A stretch of DNA of 64,000 nt, taken from assembly GCA_018606645.1 (NCBI GenBank), contig JAGVRI010000011.1, forward strand, positions 65,346 to 129,345, written 5' to 3'. The position numbers and the translations under genes are program-made. The DNA is from Chloroflexota bacterium. GTDB taxonomy: Bacteria; Chloroflexota; Anaerolineae; JAAYZQ01. The notes beneath the pieces are model-generated. The model did no database searches. It was not told the origin of the DNA and saw nothing but the letters and a program-made list of their open reading frames with translations. Below are positions 15,983 through 24,084 of the stretch, one piece after another. Numbering within the stretch: the first letter of the stretch is position 1; each line of letters starts with the position of its first letter.

Positions 15983-16092
15983 GCTGGGGAGCTTGGGGGA
16001 ACCAGGCTGAGAAGGCACATTGGGCCGTAGAGAGTCCACCGGTGCCGACCCAAGGAACCTGATCCGGGTAATGCCGGCGTAGGGAGCCAATC
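15983..16092 (+). ncRNA. TPP riboswitch (THI element)
   Basis: Contains the conserved core of the thiamine pyrophosphate aptamer: GGGGAGC near the 5' end, the GGCTGAGA pyrimidine-sensing loop at about 16005-16012, and GAACCTGATCCGGGTAATGCC followed by GGCGTAGGGA for the pyrophosphate-sensing arm. It lies just downstream of a consensus promoter and is followed after about 30 bases by an intrinsic terminator. Thiamine pyrophosphate should therefore switch off transcription of the cytX-thi operon. Confidence 0.93.
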
Positions 16093-16119
16093 GACATGGA
16101 AAAAGGAATAGACCCTGAC

Positions 16120-16147
16120 AACCGCTCCCTATGACGGGAGCGGTTTT
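16120..16147 (+). terminator. Riboswitch-controlled terminator
   Basis: 10-bp stem AACCGCTCCC/GGGAGCGGTT with a 6-base loop followed by TTTT (the last two bases of the stem plus two). Placed between the TPP aptamer and cytX, it is the likely expression platform. The alternative antiterminator pairing was not worked out. Confidence 0.72.
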
Positions 16148-16193
16148 GGGTTCTCCCGCCCCCAGCCCAGATGTGATATTCAGGAGGTGTGCG

Positions 16194-17555
16194 ATGTCGG
16201 TGAAAACGGAAGGTCGCTCGTCCCGTCTCAAGATCCAGGCCCCTCCGGAGTGGGGCATTGAGCCAGTGCCCTCGGCGCACCGGCAACTTCGTTGGTTCGA
16301 CCTGTTTGTCCTCTGGTCCAGCCTGGGCGTGGGGTTGCTTGTATTGGAGGCAGGTGCGCTATTGGTGCCTGGGCTGAGTCCCGCACTGGCCTTGCTGGCC
16401 ATCGTGATCGGCACGCTGGTCGGGAATCTGTTGCTGGCGCTGACCGGCGTGGCCGGCAGTGACCATGCGATTCCTACCATGGTACTGCTTCGGCCGGTGC
16501 TGGGATACCGTGGTTCCTATCTTCCCAGTTTGTTCAACCTGATCCAATTGATCGGTTGGACCGCCTTTGAGTTCTGGGTGATCGGCCTGGCCGCAAACCA
16601 GGTCAGCCAGGCACTGTTCGGCTTCTCCAACTACACTCTCTGGCTCATCATCTTTGCCATCTGGTGCACCCTGCTGGCGCTCGGTGGACCCCTGGTAGTC
16701 ATCCGCCAGTGGTTGGAAAAGTTCGGCGTCTGGCTCGTCTATGGCGCCAGCGCCTGGATGACCATTTACCTGTTCACCAGGTACGATATTCCAGCTCTGC
16801 TGCGCCAGGCCGGCACGGGCGAGCTGCCTTTTTGGCTGGCCGTCGATCTGGTGGTCGCCATGCCGGTGTCCTGGATGCCGCTGGTCGCCGACTATAACCG
16901 GTTTGCCCGAAAGCCTGGTGCGTCCTTCTGGGGAACGTATCTGGGTTATCTGCTCAGCAACGTATGGTTCTACGGGCTGGGGATGCTCTTCATCCTCACG
17001 TTGCAGGTGGCGGAACCAACTCCCGAGAACCTGACCACGGCCATTGTGGCCATGACAGGCGGAGCGATCGCCTTGCTGGTCATTCTGGTGGATGAGACCG
17101 ATAATGCGTTTGCCGACATCTATTCGGCTGCAGTGACCATCCAGAACGTATTCCCCAAGATAAGCCAGCGGATCCTGGTCGCACTGGTTGGGGCCGTTGG
17201 TCTGGCATTGGCGGCCTTTCTGACGATGGGGCGCTACTTTGACTTTCTGCTGATCATCGGCTCGGTGTTCGTTCCTCTCTTCGGGATTCTGGCCGCCGAT
17301 TACTTTGTGCTCCGTCGCCGTCAACTTCAGGTGGAGGAGCTGTACCAAACACAGGGTACATACTGGTATCAGAACGGCGTCAACTGGTTAGCGGTGGCGG
17401 CCTGGTTGGTGGGCATCGCCGCCTACCACCTGATTGCCCGCAACCTGCCCGAGCTGGGAGCGACCATCCCCGGATTTGCCATTGCCTTTCTGCTGTATCT
17501 GGCACTCGTCCGACTGGGTATCCCGGCCTGGCGTGCGGTAGTTCGACACCCTTGA
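16194..17555 (+). CDS. cytX: Hydroxymethylpyrimidine transporter CytX (NCS1 family)
   Basis: 453 residues when started at ATG 16194 behind AGGAGG; the longer ORF start at 16131 lies within the terminator. Polytopic membrane protein with about 12 hydrophobic segments and the NCS1 (purine/cytosine permease) layout: GVGLLVLEAGALLVPGLSP in helix 1, and a conserved SWMPLVADYNRFARKP segment. Its position directly behind a TPP riboswitch and before thiE identifies it as the thiamine-linked branch CytX, proposed to import the pyrimidine precursor HMP. It works with ThiD downstream, which phosphorylates HMP. Confidence 0.85.
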   Translation: MSVKTEGRSSRLKIQAPPEWGIEPVPSAHRQLRWFDLFVLWSSLGVGLLVLEAGALLVPGLSPALALLAIVIGTLVGNLLLALTGVAGSDHAIPTMVLLRPVLGYRGSYLPSLFNLIQLIGWTAFEFWVIGLAANQVSQALFGFSNYTLWLIIFAIWCTLLALGGPLVVIRQWLEKFGVWLVYGASAWMTIYLFTRYDIPALLRQAGTGELPFWLAVDLVVAMPVSWMPLVADYNRFARKPGASFWGTYLGYLLSNVWFYGLGMLFILTLQVAEPTPENLTTAIVAMTGGAIALLVILVDETDNAFADIYSAAVTIQNVFPKISQRILVALVGAVGLALAAFLTMGRYFDFLLIIGSVFVPLFGILAADYFVLRRRQLQVEELYQTQGTYWYQNGVNWLAVAAWLVGIAAYHLIARNLPELGATIPGFAIAFLLYLALVRLGIPAWRAVVRHP

Positions 17556-17563
17556 CGGGAACT

Positions 17564-17600
17564 TGCTGGACTGCTGGAGTTCGACTTCAGCAGTCCAGCA
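17564..17600 (+). terminator. Intercistronic hairpin between cytX and thiE
   Basis: A 13-bp perfect stem (TGCTGGACTGCTG / CAGCAGTCCAGCA) with an 11-base loop. No T-run follows, so it is more likely an RNA-processing or stability element, or a weak attenuating hairpin, than a full terminator. Confidence 0.45.
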
Positions 17601-17640
17601 TCGAACGATCCATACTATCAACTGTTGAAGGAGAAGTGTG

Positions 17641-18300
17641 ATGAAAACTGTAGACTGGTCGCTGTACGTCATCACCGACCGCCGGGCGGCCGGTTCCCGT
17701 TCCCTCCCGGATCTCGTGTGGGCGGCGATCCAGGGTGGAGCGACGGTCGTGCAACTTCGGGAGAAGGAAGCATCTACCCGAGAGATGATCCGGTTAGGGC
17801 GCGCGTTACACGAACTGACCCAGAAAGCAGGCATCCCGCTCATTGTCAATGATCGGGTGGATGTGGCTCTGGCCATTGACGCGGAGGGGGTCCATCTGGG
17901 CGTGGATGATATGCCGGTGTCCATCGCTCGCCGGCTACTGGGCCCGCACCGCCTCATCGGCTTCTCGCCCAGCACACTCGATGAAGCCCGCCAGGCCGAG
18001 CGCGAAGGCGCCGATTATCTGGGCATAGGCGATGTGTATGGCACGCCCAGCAAACCTGATGCCGGCCCGCCGATCGGCATTGAGGGGTTGACGCGCTTTG
18101 TGCAAGCCGTCTCGCTCCCGGTAGTCGCCATCGGCGGCATCAATGTCCACAACGCCCGAGCCGTCATCCAGGCCGGTGCGGTCGGGATTGCCGTGATCTC
18201 GGCCGTGATCGGCGCTCCCGATCCACAAGAAGCCGCTCAGCAACTACGCGCCATCGTGACAGCGCAAAAGGGGAACACCGATGAATCGCCAAATCGCTGA
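17641..18300 (+). CDS. thiE: Thiamine-phosphate synthase
   Basis: 219 residues from ATG 17641, seven bases after AAGGAG (the GTG one codon earlier is too close). Joins HMP-pyrophosphate to hydroxyethylthiazole phosphate to give thiamine phosphate. TIM-barrel motifs present: VQLREKEASTREM (pyrophosphate-binding), LIVNDRVDVALAIDAEGVHLG, the GFSPSTLDEA segment, DYLGIGDVYGTPSKPDA and VAIGGI. The 3' end overlaps thiM by 20 bp. Together with ThiM and ThiD it completes salvage of both thiamine halves. Confidence 0.95.
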   Translation: MKTVDWSLYVITDRRAAGSRSLPDLVWAAIQGGATVVQLREKEASTREMIRLGRALHELTQKAGIPLIVNDRVDVALAIDAEGVHLGVDDMPVSIARRLLGPHRLIGFSPSTLDEARQAEREGADYLGIGDVYGTPSKPDAGPPIGIEGLTRFVQAVSLPVVAIGGINVHNARAVIQAGAVGIAVISAVIGAPDPQEAAQQLRAIVTAQKGNTDESPNR

Positions 18301-19084
18301 TGCTCTCTCCCGCATCCGGATCAGAAAGCCGCTGATCCACCACATCACCAATCTGGTCGTGATGAACGACACGGCCAATCTTACCCTGCACTTGGGCGCT
18401 CTGCCTATCATGGCGCATGCGGCGGACGAGGTGGCCGAGATCACGCAGGCAGCCAGTGCCCTGGTCCTCAACCTGGGAACGTTGACTCCCGCCCAGGTTG
18501 AAGCGATGCTGATCGCCGGGCGCAAGGCCAACGAACTTGGCATCCCGATTGTGTTGGACCCGGTGGGTGCAGGGGCCAGCCAGTTGCGTACCCAGGCCGG
18601 GCTCGAGCTGCTAAGCCACCTGCGAATTGCGATTGTCCGGGGGAATTCGGCTGAGATCGGTGCGCTGGGTGGTGTTGGCGGTCGGGTCAGGGGCGTCGAG
18701 AGTGTAGAGGGGGTTTCTGACCCGATTGCTGTAGTCCAGACGATGGCCCAGACCTGGGGCAGCGTGGTGGCAATCACCGGCAAGCAAGATGTGGTGTCGG
18801 ATGGACGCCGTGTCATCGGGGTCAACAACGGCCATTCCTGGCTGACCACGGTCACCGGCACCGGTTGCATGGCCACTACAGCCATTGCCGCCTTTGCTGC
18901 CGTGGAGCCAGACTATCTGGTTGCAGCGGTGGGTGGCCTCGCTAGTTTTGGTCTAGCTGCCGAACGAGCGGCCGCAGAAGCCCACGGCCCAGCTACCTTC
19001 AAGGTTGCGCTGCTGGACCAGGTCTATCATCTGACGTCGGAGCAGTTGACCACCGGTGCACGAATTGTGGTCTTACAGGAATAG
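18281..19084 (+). CDS. thiM: Hydroxyethylthiazole kinase
   Basis: 267 residues of the ribokinase-like fold. Phosphorylates 4-methyl-5-(2-hydroxyethyl)thiazole. Signature segments: IHHITNLVVMNDTANLTLHLGALPIM at the N-terminus, VLDPVGAGAS, IRGNSAEI-like VRGNSAEIGAL, and the ATP/anion-hole motif VTGTGCMATTAIAAFAA. A stretch GGRVRGVESVEGVSDP matches the family's region before the sugar-kinase-like core. It overlaps the end of thiE, implying coupled translation, and precedes thiL by 20 bp. Confidence 0.95.
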   Translation: MNRQIADALSRIRIRKPLIHHITNLVVMNDTANLTLHLGALPIMAHAADEVAEITQAASALVLNLGTLTPAQVEAMLIAGRKANELGIPIVLDPVGAGASQLRTQAGLELLSHLRIAIVRGNSAEIGALGGVGGRVRGVESVEGVSDPIAVVQTMAQTWGSVVAITGKQDVVSDGRRVIGVNNGHSWLTTVTGTGCMATTAIAAFAAVEPDYLVAAVGGLASFGLAAERAAAEAHGPATFKVALLDQVYHLTSEQLTTGARIVVLQE

Positions 19085-19104
19085 TGATCTCAAGGAGCCA
19101 AGAG

Positions 19105-20130
19105 ATGCGCGTCTCTGAACTGGGGGAGTTCCCCTTGATCGATCGGATCGCCGAGATAGCCGCCGTCAAAAGACCCGATGTCATTGTCGGTATCGGCGAT
19201 GACGTAGCCGTGTTAGAGACCCAGGAGGAAGGATGGCTGCTGGCCAAGGTGGACAGCCAGGTGGAAGGGGTGCATTTTCGGCGAGACACCATCTCTCCCC
19301 GTCATCTGGGCCGACGGTCCCTGGCGATCAATCTGAGCGATATTGCTGCTGCCGGGGGGCGACCTCAGTTCGCCCTGGTCTCCCTGGCCTTGCCACCCAG
19401 CATCGAGGTAGGTTGGGTGGATGAACTCTACCGGGGGTTGCGCGAGGAAGGAGACCGCTATGGCGTGGCCATCGTCGGGGGAAACCTGGCGCGTTCTCAA
19501 GGTGGAATTTTCGTGGATGTGTTTGCCCTGGGACGGGTGCAGCGGCCGCACCTGCTTCTTCGTTCGGGGGCCAAACCAGGAGATCAAGTCTTGGTCACCG
19601 GCACGTTGGGCGATTCGGCAGCCGGATTGAGCCTCCTCTCGAACCATTCCCTTTCAGTTCCGGCTGAGGATCGAGAATTTCTGCTGGCGCGCCACTTTAC
19701 GCCAACGCCTCGCCTGGCAGAAGCCCAGGTCATCGCCGGTTCAGGGAAAGCGACGGCCATGATCGACGTCAGCGACGGTCTGAGCAGCGATATCGGCCAC
19801 ATCTGCGATTGCAGCCAGGTGGGCGTTCGCCTGTGGGCGGAGCGGCTGCCGGTCTCGCCGGCAGCCCGATCGGTGGCCCGGTCAACCCACCAGGCTCCCT
19901 GGCACCTGGCCATCGATGGTGGAGAGGACTATGAGCTGTGCTTTACCGTTCCGGCTGAAAATGCAGAAGAATTGATCCACGCTATCCAACAGGAGACGGG
20001 CACCTTGGTAACCGTAGTGGGCCAGATTCTACCAGCAGATGAAGGCCGCTGGCTGGTGCTGGAGGATGGAAAGCAGGTTCCGCTGGAAGCCAAAGGATGG
20101 GACCACTTTGAACAGTTGATAAAGGAGTGA
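19105..20130 (+). CDS. thiL: Thiamine-monophosphate kinase
   Basis: 341 residues from ATG 19105 (AAGGAG seven bases upstream; the ORF-track GTG at 19084 overlaps the thiM stop). Phosphorylates thiamine phosphate to the active cofactor TPP. PurM-like fold with VGIGDDVAVL, VDSQVEGVHFRRDTISP, RSLAINLSDIAAAGGRP, VTGTLGDSAAGL, MIDVSDGLSSDIGHIC and IDGGEDYELCFTVP, all at expected positions. Its product TPP is the riboswitch ligand, closing the regulatory loop. Confidence 0.95.
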   Translation: MRVSELGEFPLIDRIAEIAAVKRPDVIVGIGDDVAVLETQEEGWLLAKVDSQVEGVHFRRDTISPRHLGRRSLAINLSDIAAAGGRPQFALVSLALPPSIEVGWVDELYRGLREEGDRYGVAIVGGNLARSQGGIFVDVFALGRVQRPHLLLRSGAKPGDQVLVTGTLGDSAAGLSLLSNHSLSVPAEDREFLLARHFTPTPRLAEAQVIAGSGKATAMIDVSDGLSSDIGHICDCSQVGVRLWAERLPVSPAARSVARSTHQAPWHLAIDGGEDYELCFTVPAENAEELIHAIQQETGTLVTVVGQILPADEGRWLVLEDGKQVPLEAKGWDHFEQLIKE

Positions 20131-20134
20131 TAAA

Positions 20135-20650
20135 ATGAGAAGCCAAACACGTCAAGTCGCCCAGGCAGTAATCCTGGTCGCGATCGGGGTGGCGCTCTCG
20201 CCCTTTACCTCGTTCCCGATCGGGATCGCGAAGGTGAACCCGACTCAGCACTTTGTCAATATCGTCGGGGCAGTTCTTTTGGGACCCTGGTGGGCACTGG
20301 CCATTGCCGCCATCATCGGGGCCATCCGCAACGCGTTGGGGGTGGGCACTTTGCTGGCTTTTCCCGGTGGGATGATCGGGGCGTTCCTGGCTGGCTATGC
20401 CTACCGCCTGAGTCGCAACATCTACCTGGGCGCTCTGGGAGAGATCGTGGGCACAGGGATCCTGGCGGCCCTTGTCAGTGGGTGGCTGGTCGCTCCCTTC
20501 CTGATGCACAAGACAATGGCCGTGGGCCTCTTGATCGCTTCCTTCCTGGGAAGCACCATTGTGGGAACAGTGCTGGGAGTGCTGGCGCTCAAAGTCCTGG
20601 AACGGACAGGGTATGTAGTTCTCAAAAGGAGTAGCGACACTGGTGAATAG
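20135..20650 (+). CDS. thiW: ECF transporter substrate-binding subunit ThiW
   Basis: 171 residues, hydrophobic, with about five to six membrane helices, starting MRSQTRQVAQAVILVAIGVALSPFTSFPIGIAKVNPTQH. The segment PIGIAKVNPTQHFVNIVGAVLLGPWWAL is characteristic of ThiW, the S component thought to bind the thiazole precursor or thiamine. It is followed by the energising module (ecfA, ecfT), so this operon encodes a dedicated ECF transporter rather than relying on a shared one. It overlaps ecfA by 8 bp. AAGGAG lies in front of the ATG. Confidence 0.86.
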   Translation: MRSQTRQVAQAVILVAIGVALSPFTSFPIGIAKVNPTQHFVNIVGAVLLGPWWALAIAAIIGAIRNALGVGTLLAFPGGMIGAFLAGYAYRLSRNIYLGALGEIVGTGILAALVSGWLVAPFLMHKTMAVGLLIASFLGSTIVGTVLGVLALKVLERTGYVVLKRSSDTGE

Positions 20651-22268
20651 GCCGTTGGTTGAGGTACACCACCTCTATTACCGGTATGCAGCTTCGAGCC
20701 CTGATTGGATTCTCCGCGATCTCAACCTGCGGATCCATGCGGGGGAGTATGTCCTGCTCGCTGGCGCCAGTGGATCTGGAAAATCCACGCTGTGCCGCGC
20801 CTTGAACGGACTCATCCCCCACTTTTACGAGGGGGTCATGGAAGGCCAGGTGACAGTGAGAAACCTGGATACCCGATCCTCCACCGTGGGCGAGCTATTT
20901 GCCCACGTCGGCATGATCTTCCAGAACCCCGCAGCTCAACTCTTTTCTGAAACGGTTGTCCAGGAACTGGCGTTTGGGTTAGAGAGCCTGGGATTGGCGC
21001 GTCAGGAGATCAACCGTCGCTTAGAAGAGAGTGCAGAAATGGTGGGAATCGGCCATTTGCTTGACCGGAATCCCCAGCATCTCTCCGGTGGAGAACAGCA
21101 GTTGGTAGCGATTGCCGCCGCCATGGCTCTCCATCCTGAACTGATTGTGTTGGATGAACCCTACGCCAGCCTGGACCCGGCCAACGTCCGCCGCATCCGA
21201 TCGGCGTTAAGCAGAATCCATCAGAGCGGGACGGCCATCGTGATCTCTGAACATCGGCTTCAACACGTCGTGGCCGATGTCGACCGCATGTGTGTCCTGG
21301 ACCGGGGGCAAATTGTGCTGGACGGCCCACCCCGAACAGTGTTATCCGAAGAGATCACTGCCTTTGGGCTGAACGCTCCGACGGTGGTGCAGATGGCCAA
21401 AGCCATGGGCCTGTCCGACGTCCCTCTCACCGTCGAGGAGTTCAAAGACGCCATACCGGCATTCACCACGGAGCCGGACCTCGGGCCCAATCCCCCGGCT
21501 GCCGAAGCACACGGTCCATTTCCTGTATTGCAGACCGAGAACCTCTGGTTTTCCTTCGAGAAAACCCCTGTCTTGCGTGGCATCAACCTCACCCTTTACC
21601 CGGGCGAGTGTCTGGCGCTGGTCGGCGCCAATGGCTCCGGAAAGACCACGCTGATCAAACACTTTAATGGTTTGTATCGCCCTCATCATGGACGAGTATT
21701 GGTACTCGACCAAGATACGCTCCGGACCAAGACATCGCGACTGGCCTCCCACGTTGGACTGGCCTTTCAAAACGCCAACGACCAGTTCTTTAGGTTCCAG
21801 GTCCGGGATGAGATCGAAGTGGGAGCCCGCGCTTTGAAGCGCTACAACAAGCACTGGCTTGATGAGTTGACCACATTGTTCCGCCTGGAGCCTCTTCTCG
21901 AGCGCTCTCCGTATCGGTTGAGCGAGGGGGAAAAGAAACGAGTTGCCTTTGCCGCCGCTCTGGCCGCCCAACCTGAAATACTAGTCCTGGACGAACCAAC
22001 TACGGGTCAGGATTGGCCTTTCCGCCAGGCATTGGGCGAATTCCTGCGAGATTTGCAGGCTCGCGGTCAGACTATCGTCATGGTGACCCATGATCTGGAA
22101 TTTGCTGAGCAATATGCCTGCCGCTGGGTGCTTCTGGCCGGCGGGGAGATCCTGACGAATGGACATTCCTGGGAAGTAATGGGCAATGAGCCCGCCATGC
22201 AGCGTGCCGGATTAGAACCGACCGAGGCATTTCAGATCCGGAAGGCCTTTCTGGAGAAAGCGCGATGA
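20643..22268 (+). CDS. ecfA: ECF transporter ATP-binding protein with two fused ATPase domains
   Basis: 541 residues from GTG 20643, containing two ABC ATPase domains. Domain 1: Walker A GASGSGKST, Q-loop in GMIFQNPAAQLFSET, signature LSGGEQQ, Walker B LIVLDEP. Domain 2: Walker A GANGSGKTT, FQNANDQFFRFQV, signature LSEGEKKR, ILVLDEPTTGQD. The FQNP/FQNAND-Q-F motifs are typical of energy-coupling-factor ATPases (EcfA1 and EcfA2) here fused as in YkoD. Works with ThiW and EcfT to import a thiamine-related vitamin. The inter-domain linker is around residues 265-290. Confidence 0.93.
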   Translation: MNRPLVEVHHLYYRYAASSPDWILRDLNLRIHAGEYVLLAGASGSGKSTLCRALNGLIPHFYEGVMEGQVTVRNLDTRSSTVGELFAHVGMIFQNPAAQLFSETVVQELAFGLESLGLARQEINRRLEESAEMVGIGHLLDRNPQHLSGGEQQLVAIAAAMALHPELIVLDEPYASLDPANVRRIRSALSRIHQSGTAIVISEHRLQHVVADVDRMCVLDRGQIVLDGPPRTVLSEEITAFGLNAPTVVQMAKAMGLSDVPLTVEEFKDAIPAFTTEPDLGPNPPAAEAHGPFPVLQTENLWFSFEKTPVLRGINLTLYPGECLALVGANGSGKTTLIKHFNGLYRPHHGRVLVLDQDTLRTKTSRLASHVGLAFQNANDQFFRFQVRDEIEVGARALKRYNKHWLDELTTLFRLEPLLERSPYRLSEGEKKRVAFAAALAAQPEILVLDEPTTGQDWPFRQALGEFLRDLQARGQTIVMVTHDLEFAEQYACRWVLLAGGEILTNGHSWEVMGNEPAMQRAGLEPTEAFQIRKAFLEKAR

Positions 22269-22927
22269 CCATCCGACTCGATCCCCGCACCAAGCTCTTG
22301 CTGGCCGTCCTGTACGCTGCCTGGATCATGACGACCCGGTCTCTGCCATGGCTCCTGGCAGAGCTGGGTCTTCTGTGGCTAGGAGTCGTTCTGGTCAGAG
22401 AAGGACGCACCTACCTGAAATGGCTCCGAGTCTTGATGGCCATGACCATCGCCTGGTTTCTGATCGCCTGGTGGGCCTTCGACCTCATGGCTGCAGTCAC
22501 TGCTAGCCTGCGATTGCTGTCTCTGTCTTCTACCTTCTTCCTTTTCTTTCGGACTACGTCGCCCTATGATCTGAGCAATGCGTTGGTCAAGTCGGGCCTG
22601 CCCTATGAGGTCGCCTTTGTGTTTCGCACATCGCTGCAATTTGTGCCGGTCATCACGCGTAAGGCGCGGAATATCTTTGACGCCCAGCGATCACGGGGCA
22701 TTCCCCTTGAACCAGGCTGGGCCGCCCTGCGCCACTACCCCGCCCTGATGACGCCTCTACTGATTCAGGCGTTTCAACTGGCCGACGAGCTGGCAGAGGC
22801 CCTGGAAGCACGGGGCTTCAGTCGGCCAGGCCGTACATTCATGCAGGATTATCGACTCCAGGCTGTTGATTGGGCCGTGCTGTGCGGGGCGGTCATTCTA
22901 TTGCTGGCTATCATATTGATTCCATGA
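22265..22927 (+). CDS. ecfT: ECF transporter transmembrane subunit EcfT
   Basis: 220 residues, overlapping ecfA by the ATGA tetranucleotide. Begins [19 protein letters not shown], the conserved N-terminal DPRTK motif of EcfT. Several hydrophobic helices follow. Coupling helices near the C-terminus contain [10 protein letters not shown] and [12 protein letters not shown], the paired Ala-Arg-Gly motifs that contact the two ATPase domains. It completes the transporter with ThiW and EcfA. Confidence 0.9.
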   Translation: MTIRLDPRTKLLLAVLYAAWIMTTRSLPWLLAELGLLWLGVVLVREGRTYLKWLRVLMAMTIAWFLIAWWAFDLMAAVTASLRLLSLSSTFFLFFRTTSPYDLSNALVKSGLPYEVAFVFRTSLQFVPVITRKARNIFDAQRSRGIPLEPGWAALRHYPALMTPLLIQAFQLADELAEALEARGFSRPGRTFMQDYRLQAVDWAVLCGAVILLLAIILIP

Positions 22928-22938
22928 AGGAGGTTTCG

Positions 22939-23745
22939 ATGAAAAAAGCACTGACTATCGCTGGATCCGATTCAGGAGGCGGGGCCGGCATCCAGGCCGA
23001 TCTAAAGACTTTTGCCGCCAGGGGCGTCTACGGCATGAGTGCTCTGACCGCTATCACCGCTCAAAACACGGTAGGCGTGCAGGGTGTGTTCGAATTGCCA
23101 GCCTCTTTCGTGGCGCAACAGATCGATTCGGTGATGGCCGATATCGGAGCGGATGCCTGGAAAACAGGAATGCTGTCCAATGCTGAGATCATCCAGGTCG
23201 TGGCCGATCGGGCCAGAAAGTACCAGGTAGAACGTCTGGTTGTGGACCCGGTGATGGTCGCCAAGAGCGGCGATCCGTTGTTGAGATTGGAGGCTCGCGA
23301 GGCTCTGATTCGCGAATTGCTCCCGCAGGCCTATGTGGTGACCCCCAATCACCACGAAGCCCAGGTACTGACCGGCCTTGAGATCCACACCTTGGATGAT
23401 ATGCGGCGCGCGGCTCAAGCCATCTACCAACTCGGAGCCCGCCATGTTGTGGTCAAGGGAGGACATCTATCCAACCCTGAGGCAGCCATTGATGTATTAT
23501 ACGACGGGCGGTCGTTTCACGAGTTCACCGCGCCCCGCCTCGAAACGCCCCACACCCATGGCACCGGATGCACGTTTGGCTCGGCCATTGCAGCCGAGCT
23601 GGCCAAGGGACACTCGGTGCAGGAAGCGGTCCAGATCGCCAAAGCCTATGTCACTGCGGCCATTCGGGCCGCAATGGGCTGGCAAATCGGCCATGGCCAC
23701 GGCCCTCTGGATCACTTTCTTGGGCAGGTCATTGCCCTCCCGTAA
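22939..23745 (+). CDS. thiD: Hydroxymethylpyrimidine/phosphomethylpyrimidine kinase
   Basis: 268 residues from ATG 22939 behind AAGGAGG; the track start at 22870 lies inside ecfT. Performs two sequential phosphorylations of HMP to HMP-PP, the substrate of ThiE. Ribokinase fold with [22 protein letters not shown] at the N-terminus, [53 protein letters not shown] and the ATP-site [20 protein letters not shown]. Last gene of the thiamine operon. ThiC and ThiG are absent from the window, so this set is for salvage and uptake. Confidence 0.95.
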   Translation: MKKALTIAGSDSGGGAGIQADLKTFAARGVYGMSALTAITAQNTVGVQGVFELPASFVAQQIDSVMADIGADAWKTGMLSNAEIIQVVADRARKYQVERLVVDPVMVAKSGDPLLRLEAREALIRELLPQAYVVTPNHHEAQVLTGLEIHTLDDMRRAAQAIYQLGARHVVVKGGHLSNPEAAIDVLYDGRSFHEFTAPRLETPHTHGTGCTFGSAIAAELAKGHSVQEAVQIAKAYVTAAIRAAMGWQIGHGHGPLDHFLGQVIALP

Positions 23746-23773
23746 CGTGGCAAGCCGATCGAGCCCCAGGAAT

Positions 23774-23802
23774 TTGACTCTCTTCCTCGTTGCTGCTATA
23801 AT
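23774..23802 (+). promoter_or_regulatory. Promoter of the his operon
   Basis: TTGACT, a 17-bp spacer and consensus TATAAT (23797-23802). Transcription would begin near 23809, leaving a leader of about 275 bases before hisZ that contains a small ORF and a terminator. Confidence 0.78.
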
Positions 23803-23815
23803 TGACAAAAATGTG

Positions 23816-24015
23816 TGGGAAAGCAGGAACGGAAAGGATGTCACGCCAGGGAAACGTCCTTGAGCAGACCTCAGTTCGTCTAGGTATGGCCGGGAAACCT
23901 GCCTTCCTGTTTCCCATCCATCATCACGAGCGCGGGGATAAGACCTGACGCTGGAACCAGGCGTATCCCATCCGGTAATCGGTTGCGGAACCCGATCGAA
24001 AGTCAGGCTTATCCC
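23816..24015 (+). promoter_or_regulatory. Structured his leader RNA
   Basis: Two large stems are visible. In the first, TGGGAAA (bulged G) CAGGAA at 23816-23829 pairs with TTCCTGTTTCCCA at 23904-23916; its 5' arm contains the putative ribosome binding site of the leader ORF and its 3' arm ends just before the His codons. In the second, GGGATAAG (bulged A) CCTGAC at 23935-23949 pairs with GTCAGGCTTATCCC at 24002-24015, directly before the terminator. GGGATA can alternatively pair with TATCCC at 23964-23969. The switching logic is not resolved from inspection. Confidence 0.5.
23838..23948 (+). CDS. Candidate his operon leader peptide with three consecutive His codons
   Basis: A 36-codon ORF, too short for the ORF track, with AGGA nine bases before its ATG. 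The last part reads AFLFPIHHHERGDKT and stops at TGA 23946-23948. The run CAT CAT CAC is at 23919-23927. It lies between a consensus promoter and an intrinsic terminator ahead of hisZ. This is the arrangement of ribosome-mediated attenuation: ribosomes short of charged tRNA-His stall at the His run and change downstream RNA folding. An internal ATG at 23886 could give a 20-residue version. The His run in frame and the location make the call fairly strong, but translation is not shown. Confidence 0.62.
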   Translation: MSRQGNVLEQTSVRLGMAGKPAFLFPIHHHERGDKT

Positions 24016-24016
24016 A

Positions 24017-24044
24017 AAGACTAGTCAGCAGACTGGTCTTTTTT
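24017..24044 (+). terminator. Attenuator terminator of the his operon
   Basis: 10-bp stem AAGACTAGTC/GACTGGTCTT (one G-U pair) with an AGCA tetraloop, followed by TTTT so that the run is TTTTTT in all. It stands 69 bases after the leader-peptide stop and 41 bases before hisZ. Confidence 0.82.
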
Positions 24045-24084
24045 GTTATTTATGGGATGTGTAGCGGACAGAAGGAGCAATCGT

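Noticed and set aside
23886-23904. B12-box-like GGCCGGGAAACCTGCC in the his leader
   Set aside because: The remaining conserved core of a cobalamin riboswitch is absent, and the segment is part of the leader ORF and hairpin.
23942-23962. T-box-like TGGAACC sequence in the his leader
   Set aside because: The surrounding sequence lacks the conserved T-box bulge context and Stem I elements, and TGGA would not match the C discriminator base expected for tRNA-His. The in-frame His run explains the leader better.
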